The translations under genes were made by a program, and so were the position numbers. This document shows, one piece after another, positions 34,121 to 43,739 of a stretch of DNA of 64,000 nt. How positions within the stretch are numbered: the first letter of the stretch is position 1; each line of letters starts with the position of its first letter. Origin of the DNA: Flavisolibacter ginsengisoli DSM 18119 (GTDB lineage: Bacteria; Bacteroidota; Bacteroidia; Chitinophagales; Chitinophagaceae); assembly GCF_900129295.1 (NCBI RefSeq), contig NZ_FQUU01000023.1, positions 1 through 64,000 of the forward strand. The letters are read 5' to 3'. A model generated the notes under the pieces. It was not told the origin of the DNA. It ran no database searches and worked only from the letters and a program-made list of their open reading frames with translations.

Positions 34121-35158
34121 ATGGAAACTACTACCGCTCCCGCGCCGAACATAACATTGACACCAAAGGATTTTGCCACTGACCAGGAGGTACGCTGGTG
34201 CCCGGGATGTGGTGATTATTCAATATTGGCACAAGTGCAAAAAGTGATGCCAACACTGGGTATTCCCCGCGAAAACTTTGCTATCATATCCGGAATAGGC
34301 TGTTCATCGCGCTTCCCTTATTACATGAACGTTTTTGGTATGCACTCTATCCATGGCAGGGCCACGGCTATTGCCAGCGGTCTAAAAGCGGCACGTCCGG
34401 ATTTAAGTGTGTGGATCGTGACAGGAGATGGGGACAGTCTTAGCATCGGCGGCAATCATACCATTCATTTACTGAGAAGGAATTTTGATGTGAACATATT
34501 GTTGTTCAATAACCAGATCTATGGTCTTACCAAAGGACAATATTCGCCAACATCAGAAGAGAATAAGATCACCAAATCCACTCCCTACGGAAGTATTGAT
34601 CATCCCTTTAATCCATTGGCGCTTGCTATGGGTGCGGATGCCACCTTTATTGCCCGGAGCATGGACAGGGATCCCAAACATTTACAAACCATGCTAAGCC
34701 GTTCGCATGCTCACCATGGGGCATCTTTCCTAGAGATCTACCAAAACTGTAACATTTTCAATGATGGCGCTTTCGAGGTCTTTACTGAAAAGTCAAGCAA
34801 GGCAAATGAATCTTTATTCCTGGAGCATGGTCAACCACTGGTCTTTGGTGCCAATAAAGAAAAAGGTATTAAGCTTGATGGTTTTAACCTCATAGTGGTC
34901 AACCTGAATGAAGGGCATAGTGTAGATGAACTGTGGGTGCATGATGAAAGCGATCTTTATAAAGCACAAATACTGACACGCATGTTTGATGATCCTAAAC
35001 TGGAACATCACCTGCCAAGGCCTTTCGGTGTATTCTACCAGGCTATCAGGCCAACTTACGAGGATATGCTGACGCAGCAAATTCAACATGCAAAAGATAA
35101 GAAGGTGGCTGACCTTGATAAATTATTAAGGGGTAACGAAGTTTGGAATATTGCATGA
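34121..35158 (+). CDS. 2-oxoacid:ferredoxin oxidoreductase, beta subunit
   Basis: 345 residues from ATG 34121 (an earlier TTG at 34103 lies within the flanking repeat). TPP-binding subunit: RWCPGCGDYSIL with the Cys pair, GIGCSSRFPYY, the Mg-TPP motif GDGDSLSIGGNHTIHLLRRN and NNQIYGLTKGQ. Converts a 2-oxoacid such as 2-oxoglutarate to its acyl-CoA while reducing ferredoxin. The alpha subunit gene usually lies just upstream, but here an AhpD-like gene and the four-helix cassette do, so the partner is elsewhere. Confidence 0.93.
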   Translation: METTTAPAPNITLTPKDFATDQEVRWCPGCGDYSILAQVQKVMPTLGIPRENFAIISGIGCSSRFPYYMNVFGMHSIHGRATAIASGLKAARPDLSVWIVTGDGDSLSIGGNHTIHLLRRNFDVNILLFNNQIYGLTKGQYSPTSEENKITKSTPYGSIDHPFNPLALAMGADATFIARSMDRDPKHLQTMLSRSHAHHGASFLEIYQNCNIFNDGAFEVFTEKSSKANESLFLEHGQPLVFGANKEKGIKLDGFNLIVVNLNEGHSVDELWVHDESDLYKAQILTRMFDDPKLEHHLPRPFGVFYQAIRPTYEDMLTQQIQHAKDKKVADLDKLLRGNEVWNIA

Positions 35159-35179
35159 TCATAAAAAAATAGAATAGGA

Positions 35180-35204
35180 AAGAAGACCGCGGTCTTCTTT
35201 TTTT
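35180..35204 (+). terminator. Intrinsic terminator after the oxidoreductase gene
   Basis: A 20-bp perfect palindrome built on AAGAAGACC / GGTCTTCTT, followed by a T-run; 21 bp after the stop codon. Confidence 0.85.
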
Positions 35205-35298
35205 ATGCAATATGAAGCTTTACTATGAACAGGTAAGGTTTAAAATTTGCATGCATAGCCTGTAATATTCGCTTTAGCTTCACCTTTATTTCTATAGT

Positions 35299-35907
35299 AT
35301 GCTTATACATATTCATCCGAAAAATCCACCTGAACGACTGATACGCCAGGTAGTTGAGGTTTTGAAAAATGGAGGTATTATTATATATCCTACAGATACT
35401 ATTTATGGATTGGGGTGCGATATATACCAGCACAAGGCTATAGAACGAATCTGCCAGATAAAGGGTGTGCAACCACAAAAGGCCAATCTGTCCTTTGTGT
35501 GTTATGACCTCAGTGACCTGAGCCAGTATGCCAAACAATTGACAACTTCTGTATACCGGACCCTGAAGCAACACCTTCCGGGACCTTATACCTTCATCCT
35601 GGAAGCAAGCAAGGATGTGCCTAAAATATTGAAGACCAAAAAAGATACCGTAGGTATACGTGTGCCAGACAATACTATTGCCAGGTGCATAGTAAAAGAG
35701 TTGGGACATCCTATATTAAGTGCCACACTCCCTGGTGAGTACGTAGAAGAATATACAGACCCGGAGATCATCCAGGAAAAGTTTGAAAAACTGGTGGACC
35801 TGGTAATTGATGGCGGCATTGGTGGAATGGTGCCCTCTACCATCATAGATTTCTCAAAAGGAGAGGCAGAGGTAATACGTGAAGGAGCAGGAGCATGGGA
35901 AGCCTAG
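35299..35907 (+). CDS. L-threonylcarbamoyl-AMP synthase, Sua5/YciO/YrdC
   Basis: 202 residues, YrdC fold. YPTDTIYGLGCDIYQHKAIERICQIKG (about residues 28-55) with the conserved Lys/Arg binding region, then LPGPYTFILEAS and TVGIRVPDN, GGIGGMVPSTIIDFS. It activates threonine with bicarbonate and ATP for the t6A37 tRNA modification, or is the YciO paralogue, which is not safely separated here. Single gene after a terminator. Confidence 0.92.
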   Translation: MLIHIHPKNPPERLIRQVVEVLKNGGIIIYPTDTIYGLGCDIYQHKAIERICQIKGVQPQKANLSFVCYDLSDLSQYAKQLTTSVYRTLKQHLPGPYTFILEASKDVPKILKTKKDTVGIRVPDNTIARCIVKELGHPILSATLPGEYVEEYTDPEIIQEKFEKLVDLVIDGGIGGMVPSTIIDFSKGEAEVIREGAGAWEA

Positions 35908-36232
35908 GGAAAATCGAATGTCCAACAAGGAATTTCGAATGATGAAGGAGAGGGAACTAAGATTAAGTTGATTGGAAAGGATTATTGAGGATACTTAGTT
36001 CAGCCTAATGACTACTGGCTACCGACTGAATTTCCTCTCCTTGTTAACCTGTCACCATTTCTACGTATCAACTTCCAGGTTCGCTTTAAACAACAAGCAC
36101 CGCTTGTACTACAAACGGTGCTTTGTTAACCTTCAACCATACTTTTACGGCAGATCATTAAACCCTTAACCAATAGGGTAGGAACACATGAAAAAGACAC
36201 TTATAAGATGGGGAAACGCTGCTTTGGTTTAA
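35908..36232. other. Intergenic region between convergent genes, one hairpin only
   Basis: 325 bp with no ORF of merit. Besides the hairpin at 36095-36123 I see no repeat, tRNA or promoter box. Confidence 0.5.
36095..36123 (-). terminator. Candidate terminator downstream of rnhB
   Basis: AAGCACCG (36095-36102) pairs with CGGTGCTT (36116-36123), with a further 4-bp TTGT/ACAA pairing inside; read on the minus strand the stem is followed by TGTTGTTT. It lies 110 bp after the rnhB stop. The T-run is interrupted, so it may be weak. Confidence 0.45.
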
Positions 36233-36844
36233 TTACAATATGCTTTCTTCCATAATTTCAGGCTGCGTGTAATCCAGCCTGAAGGTTTGGCGATGGTACC
36301 TGCATGGTCCATATTGGTCCAATGCGGCCTGGTGTTCTTTAGTTGCATAACCCTTATTCTGCGCCCAGTTGTACTTCGGGAACTTTTTATGCAATGTCTT
36401 CATATAATCATCCCTGTAGGTCTTGGCAAGAATGCTTGCTGCCGCAATGGAAGCATACAATTCATCGCCCTGGATGATGCATTGATGAGGGATCTTTTTG
36501 TAGGGAGTAAACCGGTTGCCATCGATCAAGAGCAGTTGTGGCTGTATATTTAATTGCTTTACGGCCAGGTGCATGCTTTTAAAGGATGCTTTCAGGATGT
36601 TCAGTTTATCTATCTGCTTGTTGCAAAGATCAGCCACTGCCCAGGCCAGGGCTCGCTCCTGGATATAGGGTCTCAGTTCGTAGCGCTCTTCTTCTGTCAA
36701 TTGTTTGGAATCATTTAACAAGGGGTGGTAAAAATCCCTGGGTAGAATAACTGCGGCAGCGTAAACCGGCCCGGCGAGGCATCCCCTGCCAGCTTCATCA
36801 CATCCCGCCTCAATCAGTTCTTCCTGGTAATATGCCTGCAACAA
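36233..36844 (-). CDS. rnhB: Ribonuclease HII
   Basis: 203 residues from TTG 36844. Catalytic residues: CDEAGRGCLAGPV (Asp, Glu), LLIDGN (Asp) and ASILAKTYRDDYM (Asp). It cuts the RNA strand of RNA-DNA hybrids and single ribonucleotides in DNA. An in-frame ATG at 36916 would add 24 residues of poor quality, and a TATTTTTG promoter box lies at about 36854-36861 on the minus strand, inside that extension; hence the shorter, family-length start. TTG at 36841 is also possible. Confidence 0.9.
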   Translation of the reverse strand: MLQAYYQEELIEAGCDEAGRGCLAGPVYAAAVILPRDFYHPLLNDSKQLTEEERYELRPYIQERALAWAVADLCNKQIDKLNILKASFKSMHLAVKQLNIQPQLLLIDGNRFTPYKKIPHQCIIQGDELYASIAAASILAKTYRDDYMKTLHKKFPKYNWAQNKGYATKEHQAALDQYGPCRYHRQTFRLDYTQPEIMEESIL

Positions 36845-36964
36845 TTGGTTCTGTTTGTTCAAAAATAAAAGACAAATACATACAAAATGCTGACTGCCAG
36901 CATTTTCTTTTTCCATAGAATACAGGACCGCTATGTATTTCGTAAATTTAAAGGGTAGGCTATT

Positions 36965-37978
36965 ATGAAATATTTACGAACAGCATGGTTTCCTGTTTTA
37001 CTTGGAGTCGTTTTCCTGGGTATTGTTCTTGGCAGGTTTTTATTAGCCCCTCATAAAACCATCGTTCAATCAGCACGTGATCCTTTTCCGGAAAATGAAC
37101 TTTGGACGCCGCCTCGCGAAGAGGAGATCCCTTCGGATTCTGTGGGAGACCTTATCCGGTATGGCAGGGAGCTTGTTGTCAATACGTCAAGATACCTGGG
37201 TCCCAGGGGGATTGTAAATACGGTTTCTAATGGCATGAATTGCCAGAATTGTCATTTGGATGCGGGTACCAGGAATTTTGCCAATCCATTTTCCGCTGTT
37301 GCATCCACCTATCCTAAGTACAGGGAAAGAAGTGGAAGAGTAGAGTCCATAGAGTTCAGGGTGAATGATTGCCTGTTACGCAGTCTCAATGGTCAGGCTA
37401 TAGATAGTGCCGGGCCAGAAATGCGCGCTTATGTGGCCTACCTGGAATGGATAGGCAAAGATGTGCCTAAGGGTTTCAAACCAAGAGGGGCAGCCACAGG
37501 CGACCTTCCTTTTCTTGCCAGGGCGGCAGATCCAGCAAGAGGGGTACGGGTATTTTCAGCTAACTGTGTTCGGTGCCATGGAGAAAATGGCAGTGGTGTA
37601 TACAATAACGATTCAACGGCCTTCATTTACCCGCCATTATGGGGCGACCATAGTTTTAATGCAATGGCGGGCATGTATTCACTGTCACGACTGGCAGGAT
37701 TTATAAAATTCAATATGCCTTTTGGCATTGCCGACTGGAAGAATCCACAATTAAGTGATGAAGATGCCTGGGATGTGGCCGCCTATGTAGCCTCTCAAAA
37801 CAGGCCTGTAAAAAGTTTCCCGGGAGATTGGAAGAATATCAGTAAAAAGCCCCTGGATTATCCATTTGGTCCTTATGCTGATCCTTTTTCAGAGCGACAG
37901 CATAAATATGGGCCGTTTGAAGAGATCAAAAAGAGCCGGGAGAAAGAAATGTCAGAAAAGAAAGTAAATAAGAAATAA
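36965..37978 (+). CDS. Di-haem c-type cytochrome, TsdA/SoxA-like
   Basis: 337 residues. One N-terminal membrane anchor or signal (residues 7-27), haem 1 at MNCQNCHLDAGTRNF (about residue 92), then FRVNDCLLRSLNGQ, where the Cys matches the haem-ligating cysteine of SoxA/TsdA proteins, and haem 2 at CVRCHGENGSGV (about residue 200). The C-terminal part has FKPRGAATG before haem 2 and the typical WDVAAYVASQNRP. Such enzymes oxidise thiosulfate to tetrathionate or reduce tetrathionate. It converges on a Tat-signal protein gene. Confidence 0.87.
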   Translation: MKYLRTAWFPVLLGVVFLGIVLGRFLLAPHKTIVQSARDPFPENELWTPPREEEIPSDSVGDLIRYGRELVVNTSRYLGPRGIVNTVSNGMNCQNCHLDAGTRNFANPFSAVASTYPKYRERSGRVESIEFRVNDCLLRSLNGQAIDSAGPEMRAYVAYLEWIGKDVPKGFKPRGAATGDLPFLARAADPARGVRVFSANCVRCHGENGSGVYNNDSTAFIYPPLWGDHSFNAMAGMYSLSRLAGFIKFNMPFGIADWKNPQLSDEDAWDVAAYVASQNRPVKSFPGDWKNISKKPLDYPFGPYADPFSERQHKYGPFEEIKKSREKEMSEKKVNKK

Positions 37979-38017
37979 GAGGGTAGAAGGATTCTGTCTC
38001 CAGGCTCCTTGTAAACT

Positions 38018-38743
38018 TTATCCTGCAAAGCAATAAGCGCAACCATGTTCCTGCGCCCTTCCCACTGCCCATACTCCTGAAGGCACTACTTCTATGCCTG
38101 GAATGAGCCCGCTTAGCCAGTCTTTTTTCACGTCTTCAGGTTTCATGTTTAGGTTTGAAGCAAGCGCTGTACTATAAACCGTCATAGCAGCATTGCAAAC
38201 ACAGAACATCACCCCTTTTTCCTGTAGCTCATTAATACCTATGGGCACTGCCCCTATACCAGGCACCTGGAAGTCTCCTGCCTTGGGTTTCCAGAAAGGA
38301 TTGCGGCTGGCAGCGGCGGTTTTATAATCTGCAGCCTTGAATGCAGGGCCTATTTCACCAGCCTTGAAAACTTCTCCAAAATTGTACTTGGCCCAGATGC
38401 GGTCTTCAAAAGCGTAAGGTATAGCATCGTGCCGCAGTACTACTACTACGCTGTTGTCCTTACTTCCTGTTGCTTCATTTGTGTTTAAAAATACCAGTGG
38501 CCACACAAAAGGCATGATCTCATGAGGTCGGGTAGCATCAAAAACGATCCTGTGTTTGCCCTTGATCTTGTTGAACCAGGCATCCGGGTCATCATCAGCA
38601 ATGGGAGTGTCTTGAAAATCATTTTTTGCCAGCGCTTGCAGCGGAGTGGCCATAGTGCCTACTCCCAACGCTACCGCACCTGTGGCCAGGGTGCCAAGAA
38701 AGCCCCGCCGGTGGGTTTTAAAGTTCAGGTCTTTACTTTCCAT
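38018..38743 (-). CDS. Tat-exported protein, possibly DsrE-like
   Basis: 241 residues with a twin-arginine signal (HRRGFLGTLATGAVALGVG). The mature part reads KHRIVFDATRPHEIMPFVWPLVFLNTNEATGS, then VVVVLRHDAIPYAFEDRIW and GVMFCVCNAAMTVYSTALA, similar to DsrE/sulfur-relay-type folds, with Cys in MFCVCN and a C-terminal CAYCFAG. Tat export suggests a folded or cofactor-bearing protein. Together with the neighbouring TsdA-like cytochrome a periplasmic sulfur or redox role is conceivable, but the family is not certain. Confidence 0.68.
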   Translation of the reverse strand: MESKDLNFKTHRRGFLGTLATGAVALGVGTMATPLQALAKNDFQDTPIADDDPDAWFNKIKGKHRIVFDATRPHEIMPFVWPLVFLNTNEATGSKDNSVVVVLRHDAIPYAFEDRIWAKYNFGEVFKAGEIGPAFKAADYKTAAASRNPFWKPKAGDFQVPGIGAVPIGINELQEKGVMFCVCNAAMTVYSTALASNLNMKPEDVKKDWLSGLIPGIEVVPSGVWAVGRAQEHGCAYCFAG

Positions 38744-38844
38744 AACAGTGTTTTAAATGAAAAAAATAGAGGATATTAAAAGCTACGAATTATTAAAAGC
38801 CTTATCAAAAAAACTTTTACCTTCTATGGATTCATAGCCGGGCT

Positions 38845-38852
38845 TACCTTTG
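38845..38852 (+). promoter_or_regulatory. TACCTTTG promoter box 7 bp ahead of the haem A synthase start
   Basis: TACCTTTG matches TAnnTTTG exactly; the ATG follows at 38860. No good TTTG is seen at the -33 position. If used, the mRNA would have a leader of only a few bases. Confidence 0.4.
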
Positions 38853-38859
38853 CACACCA

Positions 38860-39972
38860 ATGGAAAGAACCGCTGTTAACCGCTCCAGGCCAGTTGCTAT
38901 CTGGTTGTTGGTTGGTGTAATAATGATCATTGTACAGATCATTTTAGGAGGTATTACGCGTCTCACTGATTCAGGCCTCTCGATCACTGAATGGAAACCT
39001 ATCCTTGGAACCATTCCCCCTATGAATGAAAAACAATGGATGGAGGCCTTCAACCATTATAAAGAGATAGCCCAGTATAAGCACTTGCATTCCTATTTTA
39101 CGCTGGAGGATTTCAAATCCATATTTTTCTGGGAATGGATGCATCGCCTTTGGGGAAGATTGATTGGAGTGGTATTCCTTATCCCCTTTTTAGTATTCAT
39201 AATCCAAAAGCGTTTTTCAAAAAACATGATCAGGCCAATGGTGATCCTCTTTTTACTGGGTGGTTTGCAGGGATTGATAGGTTGGGTAATGGTCATGAGC
39301 GGGCTTAATGATGAAAACCTTTATGTAAGCCATATACGCCTTGCTATTCATTTTATGGCTGCATTGGTACTGTTGGTATATACGTTTTGGTTTGCCTTGC
39401 AGTTGCTGGTGCCACCCGGGCAAAGAATATTTTCACCTACACTCCGCAAATCCATGGTCTTTATCATCGGGCTGTTGGTTTTGCAGTTGATCTATGGTGC
39501 CTTTATGGCAGGACTGAAAGGTGCAAGCTACGCACCTACGTGGCCTGATATCAATGGTGATTATTTCCCACCAAACATGTCAAACTATGGCGGCAGAAGT
39601 TTTTCTTTTTTCTCTGCCATCATTAATAACCCTATTACCATCCACTTTATTCACCGTAACCTGGCCTACCTGATATTTATCTTTATCATTATATGGACTA
39701 TAAAAGCAATGAAAGAAAGATCCAGTGGCATTTTTGATTCCATCAAATGGCTACCGCTTATTTTAGTCCTGGGCCAGGTAATATTAGGAATAGCTGCGGT
39801 ATTGACCAGTCCTAAAAAAGTACCCCAGCACTGGGGCCTGTTTGAGTGGAATGCACAATTGCACCAGTTTGTGGCTTTACTACTATTGCTTTCACTGGTT
39901 ATGACTTATTACATATTGAAGCCTAAAGAAAATACTAAATTGGCCCAAGGCGTTGACCCTCACCTTATTTAG
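38860..39972 (+). CDS. ctaA: Haem A synthase, COX15/CtaA family
   Basis: 370 residues with eight helices and the conserved His residues in EWMHRLWGR, YVSHIRLAIHFMAA, HFIHRNLAYL and NAQLHQFVAL, plus GGITRLTDSGLSITEWKPI near the N terminus. It oxidises haem O to haem A for cytochrome c oxidase. Single gene; the usual ctaB/cyoE partner is not present in the window. The following patatin gene starts 18 bp after its stop. Confidence 0.95.
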   Translation: MERTAVNRSRPVAIWLLVGVIMIIVQIILGGITRLTDSGLSITEWKPILGTIPPMNEKQWMEAFNHYKEIAQYKHLHSYFTLEDFKSIFFWEWMHRLWGRLIGVVFLIPFLVFIIQKRFSKNMIRPMVILFLLGGLQGLIGWVMVMSGLNDENLYVSHIRLAIHFMAALVLLVYTFWFALQLLVPPGQRIFSPTLRKSMVFIIGLLVLQLIYGAFMAGLKGASYAPTWPDINGDYFPPNMSNYGGRSFSFFSAIINNPITIHFIHRNLAYLIFIFIIIWTIKAMKERSSGIFDSIKWLPLILVLGQVILGIAAVLTSPKKVPQHWGLFEWNAQLHQFVALLLLLSLVMTYYILKPKENTKLAQGVDPHLI

Positions 39973-39990
39973 TAGTATTTTACAGGTGAT

Positions 39991-42309
39991 TTGAAAACAA
40001 CCTATTCTTTCTTCGATTACCTCAGGGGAGTTTTTTATTCGTTACCCGTACAACTCCTTTTCCTGCATTTTAGAAAATACCAGGTACTGCTGATATTTTG
40101 GTTATTACTGTTCAGCGTCGTTAACGGAAGCTTTATGAAAAGCTTCGGTACAGAAGCACTGTTCCTGAGCCCTGAATACCTGGGTGATGTCAATGCTATT
40201 GGTGCTGGCATCATGGGGATGTCCATTGCTGTATTCATCATGTGTTGGAACATTACCACTTTTATTTTATTCAGCCGGCATTTTACATTCCTTGCAGCCA
40301 CCCAGTTCCCTTTTTTGAAATATTGCATCAATAATGCAGCTATTCCACTTGGATTCCTGGTCTTTTATTTATTGAAGGCTTATCAATATGCTCATTATAA
40401 AGAACTGATACCTAATGTAGAAATAGTATTCCTGTTCACCGGTTTTCTTGCGGGTTTACTCCTGATCCTTTCCATATCCTTCCTATATTTTTTCAGGGCT
40501 GATAAGACCATATTTAAAAAACTACAGCCAGCCTTTAATAGTGCCCGTAATTATTTTGCACACCTTCAGCCTGAAAATATCGCAGCCAGCAATTTGTCAT
40601 TACTTCATTCCGAATGGTTCCTGGATTCTTTTTTCAGGGTGCGCCGTTGCCGGGATGTATCTCACTATTCACATGAGCTGATGGAGAAGATCTTTAAGCG
40701 ACACCACTTCGCTGCGGTAGTCAGTTTGCTGATCGCTTACGTTTTCCTTATCCTTATTGGTTTTTTTCTTGACTCAAAATTTTTCCAGTTGCCGGCCGGT
40801 GCCAGCATCACTTTATTTTGTGCCATTTTGATCGGTGTCATTGGTTCTCTTGTTTATTTCTTCCAGAGCTGGAGTGTGCCTGCACTCATCATTTTTATTT
40901 TCATGCTCAATATTTTGTATCGTTTTGAATGGATTGATCCCCGCAACAAGGCATACGGGTTGAACTATAACAACCGCAAGGAAGCACCATTGTACACCAG
41001 GGAAAGCCTGGAGCAATTAAGCAATCCGAAGGCCATAGAGGCAGATATGAAGAACATGGAGCAGGTGATGTATCGCTGGAAGCAAAAGCAGGATGAAACA
41101 AAACCTTTACTGGTATTGATTGCTACCAGTGGTGGCGGCACGCGCAGCGCCACCTTTACCATGAATGTCATGCAGGAACTTGATAGCCTCACTGGTGGCT
41201 CCCTGATGAAAAAAACTTTCCTGATTACAGGTGCCTCGGGAGGGATGATTGGTGCTACCTATTTCCGGGAGCTTTACCGTGAACGCCTGTATGATAAAAA
41301 GATCAACCTGCAATCAGATCAATACGTTGATAACATAGCAGACGACCTGCTGAATCCAACTTTTACTTCTTTTATTGCCCGCGACCTGTTTGCCCCGGAG
41401 CAAAAATTTACCATAGGCGATAATACCTACCTGCGCGATCGGGGTTATGCTTTTGAGATGGCGCTGAATGATAACACGCGTGGCGTATTGAATAAAAGCC
41501 TGAAAGACTATGTGGCAGATGAAACCGCGGCCAATATTCCATTGATGTTCTATCACAATGTAATTACCCGCGATGCCAAGATGATGTTGATCAGTACTCA
41601 GCCATTACGGTTTATGATGGAACCGCCAAAGGATTCTACCGAAGGTATGATGACCCCTGATGCGGTAGATTTCACTACCTTCTTTGCCAAACAAAACCCA
41701 TACAACCTGCGTATACTGACCGCATTGCGCATGAATGCAACATTTCCTGTAGTGTTGCCTAATGTATGGTTGCCTTCGAACCCGGTAATTGATGTGATGG
41801 ATGGTGGACTGCGTGATAACTATGGTGTTTCAACAGCCCTTCGTTTTCTTGCGCATATGCGTTCATGGATAAAGCTAAATACAAGAGGGGTAGTGGTCAT
41901 CCAGATCCGCGACCGAATGGACGGGGGATGGGAGCATCCAAATGAATATGATAACCTTACCGAAAATGCGGTGAAACCTTTATTCCTGTTGCAGAACAAC
42001 TGGTATAAGATGATGGAATATTTCCAGGGTGATATGTCCACTTACTTCATGGACAATAATGGATTTCCTATACATAAGGTCACTTTTCAATACATACCTA
42101 AAAAAGAAGAGGATAAAGCTGCATTGAATTTTCACCTCACGCAACGGGAGAAACTTGATATTGCTGCCTCGCTCAAATCTTCTTACAATGTTGAGAGTTT
42201 TGATAAACTACTCAATTTGTTTAATACAGACTCCCTGGGCAAGTCAAAGCTAAATGTTGAAAAGCCAAAGCAGGAACTCAGTTTTAACCGCAACCAGGCA
42301 TCACATTAG
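39991..42309 (+). CDS. Membrane-anchored patatin-like phospholipase
   Basis: 772 residues, TTG start (39991). The first half has about six to eight hydrophobic helices (residues 15-330), the second a patatin domain: oxyanion-type loop ATSGGGTRSATF, nucleophile elbow GASGGMIGA (Ser near 411) and catalytic Asp in DGGLRDNYG. Patatins cleave fatty acids from phospholipids. Membrane anchoring to this extent is not the usual plan of short bacterial patatins. It follows ctaA closely and could share its transcript. Confidence 0.87.
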   Translation: MKTTYSFFDYLRGVFYSLPVQLLFLHFRKYQVLLIFWLLLFSVVNGSFMKSFGTEALFLSPEYLGDVNAIGAGIMGMSIAVFIMCWNITTFILFSRHFTFLAATQFPFLKYCINNAAIPLGFLVFYLLKAYQYAHYKELIPNVEIVFLFTGFLAGLLLILSISFLYFFRADKTIFKKLQPAFNSARNYFAHLQPENIAASNLSLLHSEWFLDSFFRVRRCRDVSHYSHELMEKIFKRHHFAAVVSLLIAYVFLILIGFFLDSKFFQLPAGASITLFCAILIGVIGSLVYFFQSWSVPALIIFIFMLNILYRFEWIDPRNKAYGLNYNNRKEAPLYTRESLEQLSNPKAIEADMKNMEQVMYRWKQKQDETKPLLVLIATSGGGTRSATFTMNVMQELDSLTGGSLMKKTFLITGASGGMIGATYFRELYRERLYDKKINLQSDQYVDNIADDLLNPTFTSFIARDLFAPEQKFTIGDNTYLRDRGYAFEMALNDNTRGVLNKSLKDYVADETAANIPLMFYHNVITRDAKMMLISTQPLRFMMEPPKDSTEGMMTPDAVDFTTFFAKQNPYNLRILTALRMNATFPVVLPNVWLPSNPVIDVMDGGLRDNYGVSTALRFLAHMRSWIKLNTRGVVVIQIRDRMDGGWEHPNEYDNLTENAVKPLFLLQNNWYKMMEYFQGDMSTYFMDNNGFPIHKVTFQYIPKKEEDKAALNFHLTQREKLDIAASLKSSYNVESFDKLLNLFNTDSLGKSKLNVEKPKQELSFNRNQASH

Positions 42310-42652
42310 TATTCCCTACTAACACTTAAACATTGTAGTTCTACTTTATCCTTCTGGATATCAATCCGCACTTCAGCCTATTCATTTATCTATTCTTCTT
42401 TCCATCTGGCTGAAACAATTGTAGTAACCCAGTAAACAATTCAAGGTTATGACTATTTCCTCCCAGGTAGTTACTGTTATCCCTGCTGCCTGCAGTATGC
42501 TAAATCCGTAGTATCCCCGTTCTTTTCACGCAATGGGTAAGCAAAGGGTATAATATGGAGCATACATAATGCAGGCTAGGTTTTGCATGAGTGCTGCATT
42601 AAATGAGCTGCTTATTGATGATCATGGAGCTTGAATTAAGGAGGAATGCTTT
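42310..42652. other. Intergenic region between convergent genes, nothing seen
   Basis: 343 bp; no ORF above 60 codons that is plausible, no hairpin with T-run, no tRNA-like fold found by eye. Confidence 0.5.
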
Positions 42653-43567
42653 TTAGCTCTTGTTGACCAATAACTGGAAACAGGAAGGAAGTACCTGGAA
42701 TTTTAATTGCTTTTCTGTTTCTACCGGGTCGCCATCAATATGAAGCGGAGCATCGAGTGCATTATTGATGGTAAGCGAAGGCGCCTGGAAATAAATCACA
42801 CTGCTTTGCGCATCAACCAGGGCGGTTTCCTGCACTTCATTAAATCCCGAAACCTGCTTCAGGGCCTGGACGAGCATGCTCAGTTTATTTTGTTTGGTCA
42901 TGATAACTATATCCAGCATGCCATCAGTAAGGCTGGCTTTGGGAGCTATCTTAAAATTGTTTCCAAACTGGTTGCTGTTGGCCACAGAAATAAAGAAGGC
43001 ATCTGTGATGAATGTTCTGCCCTTGGTGCGGATGCCGAAAGTGTAAGATTTGGAAGTGAGAAAATTCTTCACAGTTTGCTTGATATAGGTGGTGAGCCCA
43101 CGGTTAGGGTCATTCGCAAAATCGTGGGCCACCTGTGCGTCGAAGCCAAGGCCGCAAAGCATACAGGCGAATTTTCCATTGATGGTGAAGGCATCTGTCC
43201 ATTGCCGTTCTCCTGTGAAAACAATATCAATTGCTTTCTCAGCCGATTTAGGTATTCCTGCCGTTAATGCCAGGCCATTCCCTGAGCCACAGGGAATGAT
43301 CCCAAAGGGAAGTTTCCATTTGCGCAGGGAATTGATTGCCTGGTTGATGGTGCCATCCCCGCCTGCTATAATGATATCTGTTACTTTCTGTTCCCTGATA
43401 TAATCGTCAAGGAAAGAATAATCTCCTCCTTCAACGGAGGGAAAAATGGCAAAAGGAAATCCAGTTGCCGTGGTTTTTTTACGGATCAGGTTTTCCAACC
43501 CTGATTTGCTTTTAGTACCGGAAATGGGGTTGATAATATAAAGGAAGTGACGCGGCATGGATGGCAA
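42653..43567 (-). CDS. Diacylglycerol/lipid kinase, YegS/BmrU family
   Basis: 304 residues: INPISGTKS near the N terminus, the nucleotide-binding GGDGTINQAINSL (about residue 68) and IIPCGSGNGLAL, then CGLGFDAQVAHDF. It phosphorylates diacylglycerol, phosphatidylglycerol, or a sphingoid base. A second ATG three codons in (43558) fits the family start as well. The 172-bp gap to the next gene holds nothing I can name. Confidence 0.92.
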   Translation of the reverse strand: MPSMPRHFLYIINPISGTKSKSGLENLIRKKTTATGFPFAIFPSVEGGDYSFLDDYIREQKVTDIIIAGGDGTINQAINSLRKWKLPFGIIPCGSGNGLALTAGIPKSAEKAIDIVFTGERQWTDAFTINGKFACMLCGLGFDAQVAHDFANDPNRGLTTYIKQTVKNFLTSKSYTFGIRTKGRTFITDAFFISVANSNQFGNNFKIAPKASLTDGMLDIVIMTKQNKLSMLVQALKQVSGFNEVQETALVDAQSSVIYFQAPSLTINNALDAPLHIDGDPVETEKQLKFQVLPSCFQLLVNKS

Positions 43568-43739
43568 AAGTAAACCAGGAGGTTGTTAACAAGTTGAAAA
43601 GTTGACAAGATGAATCCTAAGTCTGTAGCCTGGTGAGAAAGCCAGGATAACATATTGCCAGGTAAGGTAAAAGTTTGTGTTATTATATGTTTGACCTATA
43701 GAATAAGAAACTATAAACGATAAACAAGAAACAGCTATA

